A stretch of DNA of 64,000 nt from Chrysogorgia sp. JL179-B06 (taxonomy: Eukaryota > Cnidaria > Anthozoa > Scleralcyonacea > Chrysogorgiidae): assembly GCA_035772405.1 (NCBI GenBank), contig JAYKKM010000048.1, positions 2,903,501 to 2,967,500 of the forward strand. The letters are read 5' to 3'. The translations under genes were made by a program, and so were the position numbers. The notes below the pieces were generated by a model, which saw only the letters and a program-made list of their open reading frames with translations, did not search any database and had not been told where the DNA came from. Below are positions 1 through 10,790 of this stretch, piece after piece (the stretch's first letter is position 1; each line of letters begins with the position of its first letter).

Positions 1-9
1 TCTCAGCAT

Positions 10-70
10 CTCACTGGTTAGAACATCTCACCGGCAATCATAAGGTTAAAGGTTCGATTCCTGTAGGAAA
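10..70 (+). repeat. tRNA-like SINE head fragment
   Basis: The stretch holds a run like the 3' half of a tRNA: TCTCACCGGCAATCATAAGG followed by a B-box-like GGTTCGATTCC. It matches the tRNA-derived heads found at 22916, 44190 and 46677. No closed cloverleaf with an acceptor stem is visible, so this is a SINE fragment and not a tRNA gene. Confidence 0.5.
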
Positions 71-590
71 GGTATATAAGAGTATCATTTCAGAAGCTAA
101 ATGCAGCAGCAAGAGCTTCTGTTAAGCTTTTAGGGTATTTATGGCGCCGTCAATGAGCTGAATGCAAATGTCATGTATAATACAGCGATGGTCGGATATC
201 GTTCATGAGTATCCCCACATATAGCTTCTTTATTATACAAAAAACTATTAAATTATATATAATATTACTGTTTATCCCTTTTTGGCTTTTTATGTCGAGA
301 TCGCTCCCTCTATATGGAGTAGTACAAGTGCGGTTTCAAATGGCGCGACCGCACTGGCGTCGCCAAGCTGGGGTGGGTGTGGGCGACCACCCCAGTTCTC
401 ACCAGGACAGTTTTTGAGTGCGTGCAAAATTCGATAAGAAACATGTAAGGGGATTATTGATGTCATGGAAAAATGGAAAGTTTTATTTTGAAGAAACTAT
501 ACATAAGTAATTCCACGTAAGATGGAAATTACAATGACCATATAATATTTTGTCCGAAACTTAGTTCATTCGCGTTTTTTATTGAAAATA
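71..590. other. no recognisable feature
   Basis: AT-rich sequence. The only open frame is about 70 codons and has no recognisable domain. I see no gene, RNA or complete repeat here. Confidence 0.5.
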
Positions 591-1721
591 TTAAAGGGAT
601 ACTCCAGCCAAAATACAAATGTAGTTCATATGAAAGATCTTACTGACTTTAGTTTATTTCCAAAGTTTCAGCATTCCTATCAATTTAGTTAAGAAGATAT
701 GGCTAGTTCGGAAGTTGAAAATTTGAGGATTTTGACTGGTTTTGAAAATATGACGTCATTGAGTGATTCTTTATCGGCAGTAGAGTTGTTTTGATGGCGG
801 TCACATAGTTATAGCTGTTGTGAATGCTCGAAAATTAATCGAAATAAACTATTTAGTTCCTCACGCAGGAACGAGATAGAATCACTCAATGACGTCATAT
901 TTGAGAAACAAATATGGCGTCGAAATTGGACAAACTCTCCAATTTCAACTAGCCATATCTTCTTAACTAAATTGATAGGAATCCTGAAACTTTGGAAATA
1001 AACTAAAGTCAGTAAGATCTTTCATATGCATATACTATATTTGTATTTTGGCTGGAGAATCCCTTTAACATTAGTTTTGTCAATTATCATGACCTAACTC
1101 GTACATGCATCTGATACAGTGCCAGTGGCGTAACAGCGAGATACAGTGAGGTAGACAGGGCCCTTAAATACATGCCTTGGGTCTGGGGCACCACGAAGGC
1201 TCAACTATAACCTCTATATTATCACTATACAGTACAATGTTAAACAATCGTGAATACCTAGACACCTATATATTCCTTCCTCCTCGAGTATACGTTGGCA
1301 AATCGGTAAATCAACTCTTTCTTATCAACTGAAGGTCAATCTTCCACCCAGGACATTAATGATTCTTCACCATAAATCGCAGATTCGCAGGAGGCCGGGA
1401 GTGGTCCGGGAGAATCGATTATCGTGGACCCGTAAATTAGTTCTGACTAAATATGTCGTGTGAAATATATGTCAGTAATGTCGCTGTTAAGCCGTAATTT
1501 TTCATTATAGTCTTCCACTCCATTTTTTGGCACGGTCCCCACTTGGTCGGGGGCCCTTAGTTCTCGACCTAAACCTTACCTAATGAGCGTTACGCTACTG
1601 TTTGGAGGAAAGGTGGTGTCATAGTTCAAGGGTTGAGTTTGAGAAGAGTTCAATTGACTTGCATGTTGCGGAACGCTTTGCAGACTGTGAAGAATTTTAA
1701 TGAACTGGAGTATCCCTTTAA
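591..1721. repeat. composite piggyBac-like TTAA-flanked element
   Basis: TTAA at 591-594 is followed by AGGGATACTCCAGCC, and the block ends with CTGGAGTATCCCT plus TTAA at 1718-1721. Inside it, a shorter 480-bp element runs from the same left end to an internal right end (GGCTGGAGAATCCCT, then TTAA at 1065-1068), with inverted arms of over 100 bp on each side. The part from 1069 to 1717 is the reverse complement of sequence at about 5130-5755 and 11640-12266 in the tandem duplication. TTAA duplications and short AGGG termini fit piggyBac-type MITEs. No transposase is visible. Confidence 0.7.
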
Positions 1722-2097
1722 GGTAGCAATTGGGTTATCCGGCATCGCGTCGTAAAAAACCTTGCATCGCGCCCCTATTAATGCGATCACAACTTGTTAT
1801 ACATCAATTTAATGCAAATTGATCATAGAAAACAGTGTTAAAACCTAATTTTATTTGGGATGAATTTTTCAATTGTTTTATTTACTGAAAGAAAAAATAA
1901 GTGTGTTGGATTCGTCTGGTTAAAGTCCTTTGGAATTTAATTTATGGTTTTCCAGTTCATACCGTTGTAACCTCCGATAAATGACCAGCAAAAACGTGTC
2001 GGCGATTTTTGAAATTCTGTTTCGTTCAATTTTTAATGATGATTTTCACAACATATTTCATATCTTTTAAATTCAAAACGCGATAAAAACGAAAACA
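1722..2097. other. no recognisable feature
   Basis: AT-rich sequence without a credible coding region. It precedes the first copy of the tandem duplication. Confidence 0.5.
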
Positions 2098-2630
2098 CGC
2101 AACGTATCAAAAATCGCCGACACGTTTTCGTTGAAGGGTATGTTTTCAACAACTGACAAACATTTTAACGAAAACTATTAAAACGCGGCGAAGTTTTACC
2201 GGGAGAAAAACGCAAACTTTGGTGCAGAATTGAATTGAGAAAAAGCACCTGAAAGGCTTTCATCAATTGTCCCGCCTTCTTATCATCCAATTAGACCTCG
2301 TCCAATCGTGTTTTAAAACTCAATTTTTCCAACTCCATTTTTTTTTTCACTTACAGAAAACGATTTCTCAGATTCAAAAATGGAAAAAATTTTTTCTTCA
2401 TATTTGTAATTTTTTCCACTATTGCCACCTTAAGTTCACCCATAATACGTTCTACAACATAAACGTCTGTCCACGCTGGCGAGAGTCAACAGCAGCATCC
2501 ACTACGACTTAGGCATAACGGTTACAAAATTTTTCTCATGTCCTCCGAAGAATGCAAAATAATTCTACCTCTAATTCTATCAATAATTCTACCTCTCCCT
2601 AACAACAATATAATGATGTGTAATCCGTAG

Positions 2631-3090
2631 GGTGAGTGTCAACCATCGTGCATTGCGCGTTTGTGTTTATCTTTCCGTGCGATAACGAAGTGTTTTTGAA
2701 GTGCTTCGTTGCCAACTTGACGTGGTAAATACTCCGGAAATTCGCCGAGTCTTCTCAGAAAACCCTATAGAGGCTTTCGTATTCATCCACAATCCAAATA
2801 CGTCGACTCGGAAACTGATTTTTTTTGTTTGATCCTCATCACTTGGTCTTCCACGCTTTGCGTCAGTGTAATTTATGTCAGCATAATTCGAAACGAAAGT
2901 CACGAAAACGTTGAGTTTTGTGAAAAATGCAGAAATAATTACTTTCTTGGGTATATCTTCTTTCAATTAAAAGACAAAATGAATAATTTATATCAAGGAT
3001 TGACAAGATATTCACGGATGAGTTCACTAAGGGAATTTCGTGATTTGAAAAATGGACGACTGCCGAGCGTGCATGGTTGACACTCGCTCT
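2631..3090. repeat. MITE with GTGAGTGTCAACCAT termini
   Basis: Left end GGTGAGTGTCAACCATCGTG and right end ATGGTTGACACTCGCTC form imperfect terminal inverted repeats. The interior resembles the 0.6-kb MITEs at 48581 and 55401, for example the run around GGATTGACAAGATATTCACG. It lies in the part of copy 1 that copy 2 lacks. Two overlapping open frames of 83 and 99 codons run across it on opposite strands and are not thought to be genes. Confidence 0.6.
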
Positions 3091-3629
3091 TTAAAATAAG
3101 AAGAATGCAAATTAGATTGAATAATTTTACCGACAGATGACGCGGGATGAATAGCTGCTAACCAAAGGAATCCTATCTAACTAATCAGTATTTTCCTATT
3201 ACTATCCTAATAAAGAATTAAGGCTTTCTTCACTTTTACTCTTCGCCTTAACAAATTGCGAATCAACGTTTTCTTTGCAAAACCCTCCTTTGCTAAAATA
3301 ACCAAGCCAATATGGGAAACGTCGTGAAGGCAGCTAGTAAAAAGTATTTTGGCAAGCATACGTGCATAGCCAAAGGTGTGTGATGCCATGGTATTTCAAG
3401 TCTGTTTTTATTTATTTGTAATTTATCGGAAAACTGAACACCATATACAAAATCCTTTCTTGCCATACCATGAGTGAATCCTGTGCCTGGACCAATGGAC
3501 CATCCTCCCTGACTAAAACTATCATTACATATATTAAACAATAACCATCTAGTGTTCTTTGTCTAATGTTCTATATATAACTCTGACTCCCTGCGTTTTG
3601 GCACTAATTAAAGAATAAAGTTTGTCTAA

Positions 3630-4260
3630 CCGAAAATATTTATCATGTCATCGTTTTTTGCGAACTGCGAAATCAAATATTCTGCTTTCTCAAAATGCTG
3701 GAAATGCAATTTCAGAGACTCTAGAGTTTCAAAATGTTCCAGGGGTAATGCGTCTTAATCTAAGAGCCTTCATGTACAAAGGAAATACCTTTCTTAACAT
3801 GCTTCGGATGACGTATAAATCCAAATACTTATGTGTATCCGTAGGCTTAGAATACACATCAGTAAAGATCTCAATTACTCCGGCTCTCTACGAACCACTT
3901 CTACGGAATATACCCAAGTATACTTTATAATCTGGTGTTAGGAATTAACAAATTCAAAAAATTCAAACAACCTTTCTTTACCATGTAACCAAATAAAGCA
4001 AACGTCATCCAAAAACCGCCACCAAACCTACGCGGATTCATGGTATACAATCTCGTATAACATCGTTCTTTCCAATACAAACAAAAAAATATTGGCAAAC
4101 TCTCAGCTTTATAGTCTTACGTCAATAGACCATGTCATCAAACTCCCTGGCCTCCACATACTAATCTTTACAATTAAACTTCCTGTAGGATTTCCAAGCC
4201 ATGAGCTCCTCATGCGATATGTGGGGATAAATACCTATATACCTGTACATCCATATGATA
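3630..4260 (-). pseudogene. Penelope-like element reverse transcriptase remnant (copy 1)
   Basis: Read on the minus strand, 3960-4025 gives RFLDDVCFIWLHG, a good match to the catalytic DD box of Penelope-like reverse transcriptases. Downstream, after one stop and a frame change, it reads EIFTDVYSKPTDTHKYLD, the conserved 'SKPTDTHKYL' block of this family. A helical stretch then leads to a stop. Upstream, YTGIYPHISHEELM resembles the N-terminal 'LYPHIPHEEGL' motif. Stops and frame breaks show that it is dead. The thumb region and any GIY-YIG endonuclease were not found intact. Hammerhead-like motifs nearby fit the family, whose terminal repeats are known to carry such ribozymes. Confidence 0.75.
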
Positions 4261-5751
4261 AGGGATATATCATATCACAAATCTTCCAAGTTCCAATCTC
4301 TTCCGAAAATCGGTTTGTAGCCGTAATATTACAGGAAGTAACAACTTGACAATGGAGTTCAAATTCTGAAATACGCTCGGTGGAAGTACCACAATTAGAT
4401 ATCACTACAGGTCTACTTGATTACATCAATAAATAAACCATCTTTTATCAATGAACTTTAGACAACAAGAAAAACCTGCCTAAAATTACATTATCACCTC
4501 TGAGATACCTCTGATTTCCATCAGTAATATTATTATCCTTAAGCTTTCCATCAATATTAAGTCTGGTCAGATCCTCAAAAGGTTATAATCTATCCTCTCG
4601 TCAACTTCCTCATGCGATAATTGACTGTTCTAACAATAATCTTGTCCGTATACCTCACACTATACAACCGAACAGCAGCTGAACTTTATCAGCCTTCTGA
4701 AAGTTCTGACCACACTCATCAACAGAAACAACCCTTAAATCTTCACGAAATAAATTCAACGCTGGGTCAGGCATCCAATTGGATTTACATTTAAATTTAG
4801 ATCTCATCTCTTCACACCTTCTAGACTTTCCCCCTGATTATTCGAGAAAAAATGCTTTGATACGTCTAGAAAACTCCTACTTATAAGCTCTTTGGTGTCG
4901 GACAGAAATTAAGACCTCTAGACAAAACTCTTTATCTCATGAGTCCTCAATTTCGACGATTCGAAAGCCATCAACGACATTTTAACAAAACCTTTCCCCT
5001 CTCCAATTCCTGAACTATTAAGACTAGACTACGTACAGACTCCATGTGTATATGGTATTACTTCCGTATTTTCTGATGCTTCAACAAACATTTTCTTCTA
5101 CGTCTTCCCCTCTTCTTACAACCACCACTTCATTAAAATTCTTCACAGTCTGCAAAGCGTTCCGCAACATGAAAGTCAATTGAACTCTTCTCAAACTCAA
5201 GCCTTGAACTATGACACCACCTTTCCTCCAAACAGTAGCGTAACGCTCATTAGGTAAGGTTAGGTCGAGAATTAAGGGCTCGAGCCAGTGGGGCCCGTGC
5301 CAAAAAATCGAGTGGAAGATTATAATGAAAAATTACGGCTTAACAGCGACATTACTGACATATATTTCACACGACATATTTAGTCAGAACTAATTTACGG
5401 GGCCCCCGATAATCGATTCTCCCGGACCACCTCCTGCGAATCTGCGATTTATGGTGAAGAATCATTAATGTCCTTGGTGGGAGATTGACCTTCAGTTGAT
5501 AAGAAAGAGCTGATTTACCGATTTGCTAACGTTAACTCGAGGAGGAAGGAATATATAGGTGTCTAGGTATTTACGATTGTTTAACATTGTACTGCATAGT
5601 GATAATATAGAAGTTATAGTCGAGCCTTCGTGGTGCCTGCAGACCCAAGGCATGTATTTAAGGGCCCTGTCTACCTCACTGTATCTCACTGTTACTGTAT
5701 ATATATCAGATGCATGTACGAGTTAGGTCAGGATAATTGACAAAACTAATG
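4261..5751 (-). other. probable 5' continuation of the Penelope-like element
   Basis: This sequence is shared with copy 2 and lies upstream of the reverse-transcriptase remnant on the minus strand. It is riddled with stops in all frames. I cannot assign domains to it. The right third also occurs inverted at 1069-1717. Confidence 0.4.
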
Positions 5752-6161
5752 TTAAAGGGATTCTCCAGCCAAAATACAAATATAGTATATACATATGAAA
5801 GATCTTACTGACTTTAGTTTATTTCCAAAGTTTCAGCATTCCTATCAATTTAGTTAAGAAGATATGGCTAGTTGAAGTTGGAGATTTGTCCAATTTCGAG
5901 TGATTCTATCTCAAGAAGCTCCTCTACTTTCTTGCATGAAGAACTAAATAGTTTATTTCGACTAATTTCGTCCAAAGAGCAGAATCACTCAATGACGTCA
6001 TATTTTCTAAACCAATATGGCGTCAAAATCCTCAAATTTTCAACTTCAACTAGCCATATCTTCTTAACTAAATATATAGGAATGTTGCAACTTTGGAAAT
6101 AAACTAAAGTCAGTGAGATCTTTCATATGAACTACATTTGTATTTTGGCTCGAGTATCCCT
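5752..6161. repeat. TTAA-type MITE, copy in duplication unit 1
   Basis: The element starts at TTAA plus AGGGATTCTCCAGCC and ends with the mirrored GGCTCGAGTATCCCT. The arms are about 120 bp and include AAGATATGGCTAGTTGAAG and its complement. The right-hand TTAA has decayed to TAGC. The interior holds TGACGTCATA in both orientations. It is the same family as 591-1068 and 12266-12743. Confidence 0.7.
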
Positions 6162-7088
6162 AGCCGACTTGGGGAATACACAAGGACCGCTTAATCTTCA
6201 GAATTTTATGTGAATGAATATTCGAATATGTAGAACGTTCAACACATGTATTTCAAATTGCCTATCCGGGGTTTGGGGATATTGCATATTTGTGACTACT
6301 TCGGAATCTCAGGTACAGCAGCAAATACAGTACAACTATATTATCACTTCGAAACATTATACTTAAAAGCCTTTTATTTAGAAGTGATGCATTTTTAGGT
6401 ACAGTTCCTTTAATATACAACTTTATCTACGCGATTTTCAAACTTATACGAGCAGGGGCGAAACTCAAGGGGGGGGGGGGGTGTGGGGGGATGGCAAAGG
6501 TTTGCTCAAATTGCTGCAAATTGTCTTTCTGAGCTTCTAGATTTCAAAGTTTTCCCGGGGGGGCCCTAAAAATGCGGTCACTGATTAACTGATTGTGTGC
6601 AGCTGTTCATACGTACTTTGCTTTAGGAAACCGGAAATGCGCGGGCTGTAGTTGTGTCATTCTCGATGCCTATTTTCGTGGTCTTGCAATAATTTATTGT
6701 TTATTTTTAACTCTAATTGCCAGTTTGCCATCACATACCAGACTAACAATAGGAATTTAGTTCAAATGCATGTAGATTGAAGCAGGCCTCCGTTTATACG
6801 TTTCGGTAAATTTTACCTACGGAGCTGCAGGGCACCAACGATTTTAGCAGGGCAATTTTACCGTACACCCCCCCCCCCCCCCAACGAAAAAGAGCTAGTT
6901 TCGCCCCTGTATACGAGCAATCGAAGTACCATGCGGAAATCGTAATCAAATAATAAATATCAAAGCCCACCAAAAAACACGAAATACAGGCATATTTAAA
7001 AGATTTATTTAGAGAAGATCTTACGTTTCGTTGCTACGCGCAACATCATCAGAGAATGAAGGAATAAATTATTTACAAAGGTCGGCTA
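6162..7088. other. repeat-derived spacer with G/C homopolymers
   Basis: The spacer is shared with copy 2. It contains a G run near 6470 and a C run near 6870. The site ATGCCTATTTTCGTGGTC near 6666-6683 is the uninterrupted version of the place where copy 2 carries a 657-bp insertion. A hammerhead-like hairpin lies at 7025-7052. No gene is visible. Confidence 0.5.
7025..7052 (-). ncRNA. hammerhead-like hairpin motif
   Basis: On the minus strand this reads CTGATGA, one extra T, a GTTGC/GCAAC stem closed by a GCGTA loop, then GAAAC. A hammerhead ribozyme core is CUGANGA, helix II, GAAA. The extra nucleotide before helix II is unusual, so self-cleavage is not established. The identical motif recurs at 14173-14200. 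Confidence 0.4.
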
Positions 7089-7202
7089 ACAGGATGTATA
7101 TTATCTAAGTTTTGAAGCTTGGCATGGCGATGTTTAATGTAATAAAATTAAAAGTTTGCGGTTATACGTAACCATGTTTATTTTAAAGATAAAATTTGCT
7201 GA

Positions 7203-7233
7203 GCTTTCGTCCCGTAAACTCATGACTTCGTCA
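7203..7233 (-). ncRNA. hammerhead-like motif in left foldback arm
   Basis: The minus strand reads CTGACGA, A, a GTC...GAC stem, then GAAAGC. It mirrors the motif in the right arm at 8426-8456 but has a weaker helix II because of one substitution. Confidence 0.3.
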
Positions 7234-7486
7234 GAGCGTGACTAAACGTGAACTGGTAAAAACAACAATTACAAAATTATTTGTGACACGTCAACAAATT
7301 ACAACGAAATCGCGCGCGCAAGCATATGCTTGCGACACCACATAAAACTTTTAAAAGATATTTCTAATTGATTTAAATTGGTAAATTCTTTAGCTGACAT
7401 AGAGCTGTTTATTCGTCAACAAAATTAACTGAAATAACTAATATTGTGTCCGATTAGACATCTAACCTAACAGTAGCGCAGTCCAA

Positions 7487-8047
7487 GGGGCCGATTATAT
7501 GAGAGTTTTCAGCCCGTTTTTAACTTTAGCCGGGCTGAAAAGTCAGCCCGGCGTCGTGGTCAAAGTCATGTAAAAACAAATTTGCGATTACATGATATAG
7601 TTTCCGGCAAACCGGGCTTAAATTTCAGCCCGGTTTTACCAACCGGGCTAGGATTTTCAGCTCAACAAAACGGGCTGAAAAATTCCATATAATCGCAAAT
7701 CATAATTTTAAACCGGGCTGAAATTATTGGCGCATAAATATCTTCTTTTTCTACCACTCTTTGTTCTCTTTGAAGATAGGTATGCTGCCAAAATCAAGTT
7801 CCTTTTGGCTTCCAACAGCTTGTACGCAATCACTATGCCATTCAGTTGAAAAAGAAGAGCAAGAAGCACACTGAACTGCGAAAATACGAAAAGAGCCATT
7901 TTCTTCATGTTGCGTGGCGCCATTTTGAAAAGATTTCCCGCGAAAAATATGGATTTCAGCCCGGGTTGAAAATGACCATATAATCGATGCAAATTTCAGC
8001 CCGGTTAAAGTTACAAATGGGCTGAAAACTCTCATATAATCGGCCCC
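7487..8047. mobile_element. TIR element with 3-bp CAA duplication (PIF/Harbinger-like candidate)
   Basis: Termini GGGGCCGATTATATGAGAG and its exact complement bound a 561-bp element. It is flanked by CAA at 7484-7486 and CAA at 8048-8050. Copy 2 of the duplication reads GCAGTCCAAGTGTC, which is the empty site with a single CAA. A 3-bp duplication and G-rich ends fit PIF/Harbinger. Within it, a minus-strand open frame (7708-7992) has a basic tail ending KSGRKRRYLCANN that could be a leftover of a Harbinger-type transposase N terminus, which is only a weak suggestion. Confidence 0.75.
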
Positions 8048-8425
8048 CAAGTGTCATTTAAAGGTTGGCCTTCTTGTTGGACTGTTTCGTGTTTGAAAAT
8101 TTCTATACGAGAAGGACACGAGAATCTATAGAAATTTTCAAACACGAAACAATCCAACAAGAAGGCCAACCTTTGAATGACACTTGGACTGCCCTATTGT
8201 TAGGTTATAGATGTCTATAGTCGGACACAATATTAGTTATTTCAGTTAATTTTGTTGACGAATAAACAGCTCTATGTTAGCTAAAGAATTTACCAATTTA
8301 AATCAATTAGAAATATCTTTTAAAAGTTTTATGTGGCTTGCGCGCGCGATTTTGTTGTAATTTGTTGACGTGTACAAATAATTTTGTAATTGTTTTTTTT
8401 TTACCAGTTCACGTTTAGTCACGCT

Positions 8426-8456
8426 CTGACGAAGTCCTGAGTTACGGGACGAAAGC
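8426..8456 (+). ncRNA. hammerhead-like motif in right foldback arm
   Basis: CTGACGA, one extra A, GTCC...GGAC as helix II with an eight- to nine-base loop, then GAAAGC. It lies at the outer part of the right foldback arm, next to a T-rich run. Confidence 0.4.
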
Positions 8457-8675
8457 TCAGCAAATTTTATCTTTAAAATAAACATGGTGTATAACCGCAA
8501 ACTTTTGAATTTATTACAGGATGTATATTATTGGCGTATGAGGGAGAAACAGAAATATGCAGTGAGTGATAAGAGTGCCCATGGTCAAGCATTAAGGGAA
8601 GGGTTGAGTTTACGTACAAGAAGCTTTCTCTGACATGAAGTTCATTTATATATAGTATATATATATATATATATA

Positions 8676-8984
8676 GTGGGTCCCAAGTCCACAGTTACCA
8701 TAAAGCCATTATGGTGATAGCCGGTAGGGCACATTGTATACTTTCATGTATATATTACGCTCACTGCTCATGCGGTTTGAGCACTCTTATGGATTGGGTG
8801 GAGAGTCTCTCTCAATGAGACGTTTACGGTTTGCATTATGCATTGCTCACTGCTCGCAGTTTGAGCACTTTGGTGACTCCACAATGCAATCCTACAATGT
8901 GTAGCCGTACATAGTGGGTCCCAAGTTCACAGTTACCATAAAGCCATTATGGTGATAGCCGGTAGGGCACATTGTATACTTTCA

Positions 8985-8990
<6 letters not shown>
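8676..8990. repeat. 80-bp direct repeat pair with AT microsatellites
   Basis: A block beginning GTGGGTCCCAAG and ending near TATACTTTCATGTATATA occurs at 8676-8757 and again at 8911-8992. The spacer contains two related GCTCACTGCTC...TTTGAGCACT segments. AT dinucleotide runs flank both. The block is missing from copy 2 of the duplication. Confidence 0.6.
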
Positions 8991-9016
<26 letters not shown>

Positions 9017-9234
9017 ATATAGTCTGAGCGATAAGACGACTACAAGTCTACAAGAGCTCCTCACAAGTTCAAGACTTATCAACATTAAAAATACATAGGT
9101 ATGGGGGTTGTGGTTATTCAAAGCGAGTGGAACAATTCAAAGGGAAAGATCTCGAAAACCGAAAAAAAACATTCAAAAGCGATATGCTTATCTTGGTCTA
9201 CAAGGGTCTAAAAGGCGTATTACACTTATTTCAT

Positions 9235-9259
9235 CTGACGAAGGGCCTTCGCTCGAAAC
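9235..9259 (+). ncRNA. hammerhead-like hairpin motif
   Basis: CTGACGA, A, a GGGC/GCTC stem with a CTTC loop, then GAAAC. The same motif is at 16246-16270 and, in a degenerate form, on the minus strand near 20884-20908. It is embedded in a dispersed repeat (about 9110-9440). Confidence 0.35.
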
Positions 9260-10149
9260 ATTCGACCTCCTCCACACTATTTCGGTAGTACACCAACCTT
9301 TTAGAGTATTTAATTTGTATTTCTACACTACCAACACAGCACAACACATTTATACAACTCATTTGGAAGAATTCTAAATTGGTCGTCCATTTGAAAATAC
9401 TTGAGAATCACGCCAGACAAAAGCAATTACACCCCTTTTAATCATATGTAGTTTTTGTGATGTTGCCAGCGATCCCAAGGAGGATAAGAAACTGGCTGGG
9501 AATGTGCTGGGTTATTTCTATAAATAACAATCATTCATTCCGAAGCAAGTCGGGGCCGCACACCAACAACAGACACAGACAGTTGCGTAACTAGGGATTT
9601 TTAGCGGAGGGAGAGGCAAAGCATTAAGATTTTCCAACAAGTTGGCGTGGTCATGGCCACGTAGCAAAATGCCATCGGCGCAACGTATCAAAAATCGCCG
9701 ACAAGTTTTCGTTGAAGGGTATGTTTTCAACAACTGTAAAATGTCAACGAAAACTATTAAAACGCGGCGAAGTTTTACCGGGAGAAAAACGCAAACTTTG
9801 TTTTTCTTTGCAAAACCCTCCTTTGCTAAAATAACCAAGCCAATATGGGAAACGTCGTGAAGGCAGCTAGTAAAAAGTATTTTGGCAAGCATACATGCAT
9901 AGCTAAAGGTGTGTGATGCCATAGTATTTCAAGTCTGTTTTTATTTATTTGTAATTTATCGGAAAAGAACACCATACAAATCCTGTCTTCCCATACCATG
10001 AGTGAATCCTGAGCCTGGACTAATGGACCATCCTCCCTGACTAAAACTATCATTACATATATTAAACAATAACCATCTAGTGTTCTTTGTCTAATGTTCT
10101 ATATATAACTCTGACTCCCTGCTTTTTGGCACTAATTAAAGAATAAAGT

Positions 10150-10790
10150 TTGTCTAACCGAAAATATTTATCATGTCATCGTTTTTTGCGAACTGCGAAA
10201 TCAAATATTCTGCTTTCTCAAAATGCTGGAAATGCAATTTCAGAGACTCTAGAGTTTCAAAATGTTCCGTGGGTAATGCGTCTTAATCTAAGAGCCTTCA
10301 TGTACAAAGGAAATACCTTTCTTAACAATGTGTATCCGTAGGCTTAGAATACACATCAGTAAAGATCTCAATTACTCCGGCTCTCTACGAACCACTTCTA
10401 CGGAATATACCCAAGTATACTTTATAATCTGGTGTTAGGAATTAACAAATTCAAAAAATTCAAACAACCTTTCTTTACCATGTATAACCAAATAAAGCAA
10501 ACGTCATCCAAAAACCGCCACCAAACCTACGCGGATTCATGGTATACAATCTCGTATAACATCGTTCTTTCCAATACAAACAAAAAAATATTGGCAAACT
10601 CTCAGCTTTATAGTCTTACGTCAATAGACCATGTCATCAAACTCCCTGGCCTCCACATACTAATCTTTACAATTAAACTTCCTGTAGGATTTCCAAGCCA
10701 TGAGCTCCTCATGCGATATGTGGGGATAAATACCTATATACCTGCACATCCATATGATAAGGGATATATCATATCACAAATCTTTCAATC
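10150..10790 (-). pseudogene. Penelope-like element reverse transcriptase remnant (copy 2)
   Basis: This is a second copy of the decayed gene at 3630-4260. The catalytic box falls at about 10470-10520 and reads the same RFLDDVCFIW. It has its own deletion (around 10325-10330) and small indels relative to copy 1, so both copies were probably already dead or decayed independently after duplication. Confidence 0.75.

Larger units (their letters stand above)
7089..8531. mobile_element. foldback element, copy 1
   Basis: Two arms of roughly 350-450 bp (about 7140-7483 and 8051-8510) are inverted copies of each other. The centre is a near-perfect hairpin around 8052-8193. The 16-base direct repeat ACAGGATGTATATTAT flanks the whole at 7089-7104 and 8516-8531 and could be a long target duplication. 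Each arm carries a hammerhead-like motif (7203-7233 minus, 8426-8456 plus). The copy is interrupted near its centre by the 7487-8047 insertion. No coding capacity is evident. Confidence 0.65.
2098..9675 (+). repeat. tandem segmental duplication, copy 1
   Basis: From CGCAACGTATC at 2098 to GTAGCAAAATGCCAT at about 9675 the sequence follows the same order as 9679-16659. Shared landmarks are the Penelope-like block, the TTAA MITE, the foldback element and a closing 550-bp block. Relative to copy 2, this copy has about 1 kb of extra sequence between 2220 and 3265, including a MITE, and a 561-bp insertion at 7487-8047. It lacks the LINE and the 657-bp element found in copy 2. Identity over shared parts is high by eye, which suggests a fairly recent duplication. 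An assembly artefact is unlikely because each copy has private insertions. Confidence 0.8.

Noticed and set aside
9108..9377. Duplicated open frame, about 89 codons, also at 16119-16454
   Set aside because: It spans a dispersed repeat with a hammerhead-like hairpin. The sharing is due to the tandem duplication, not to protein conservation.
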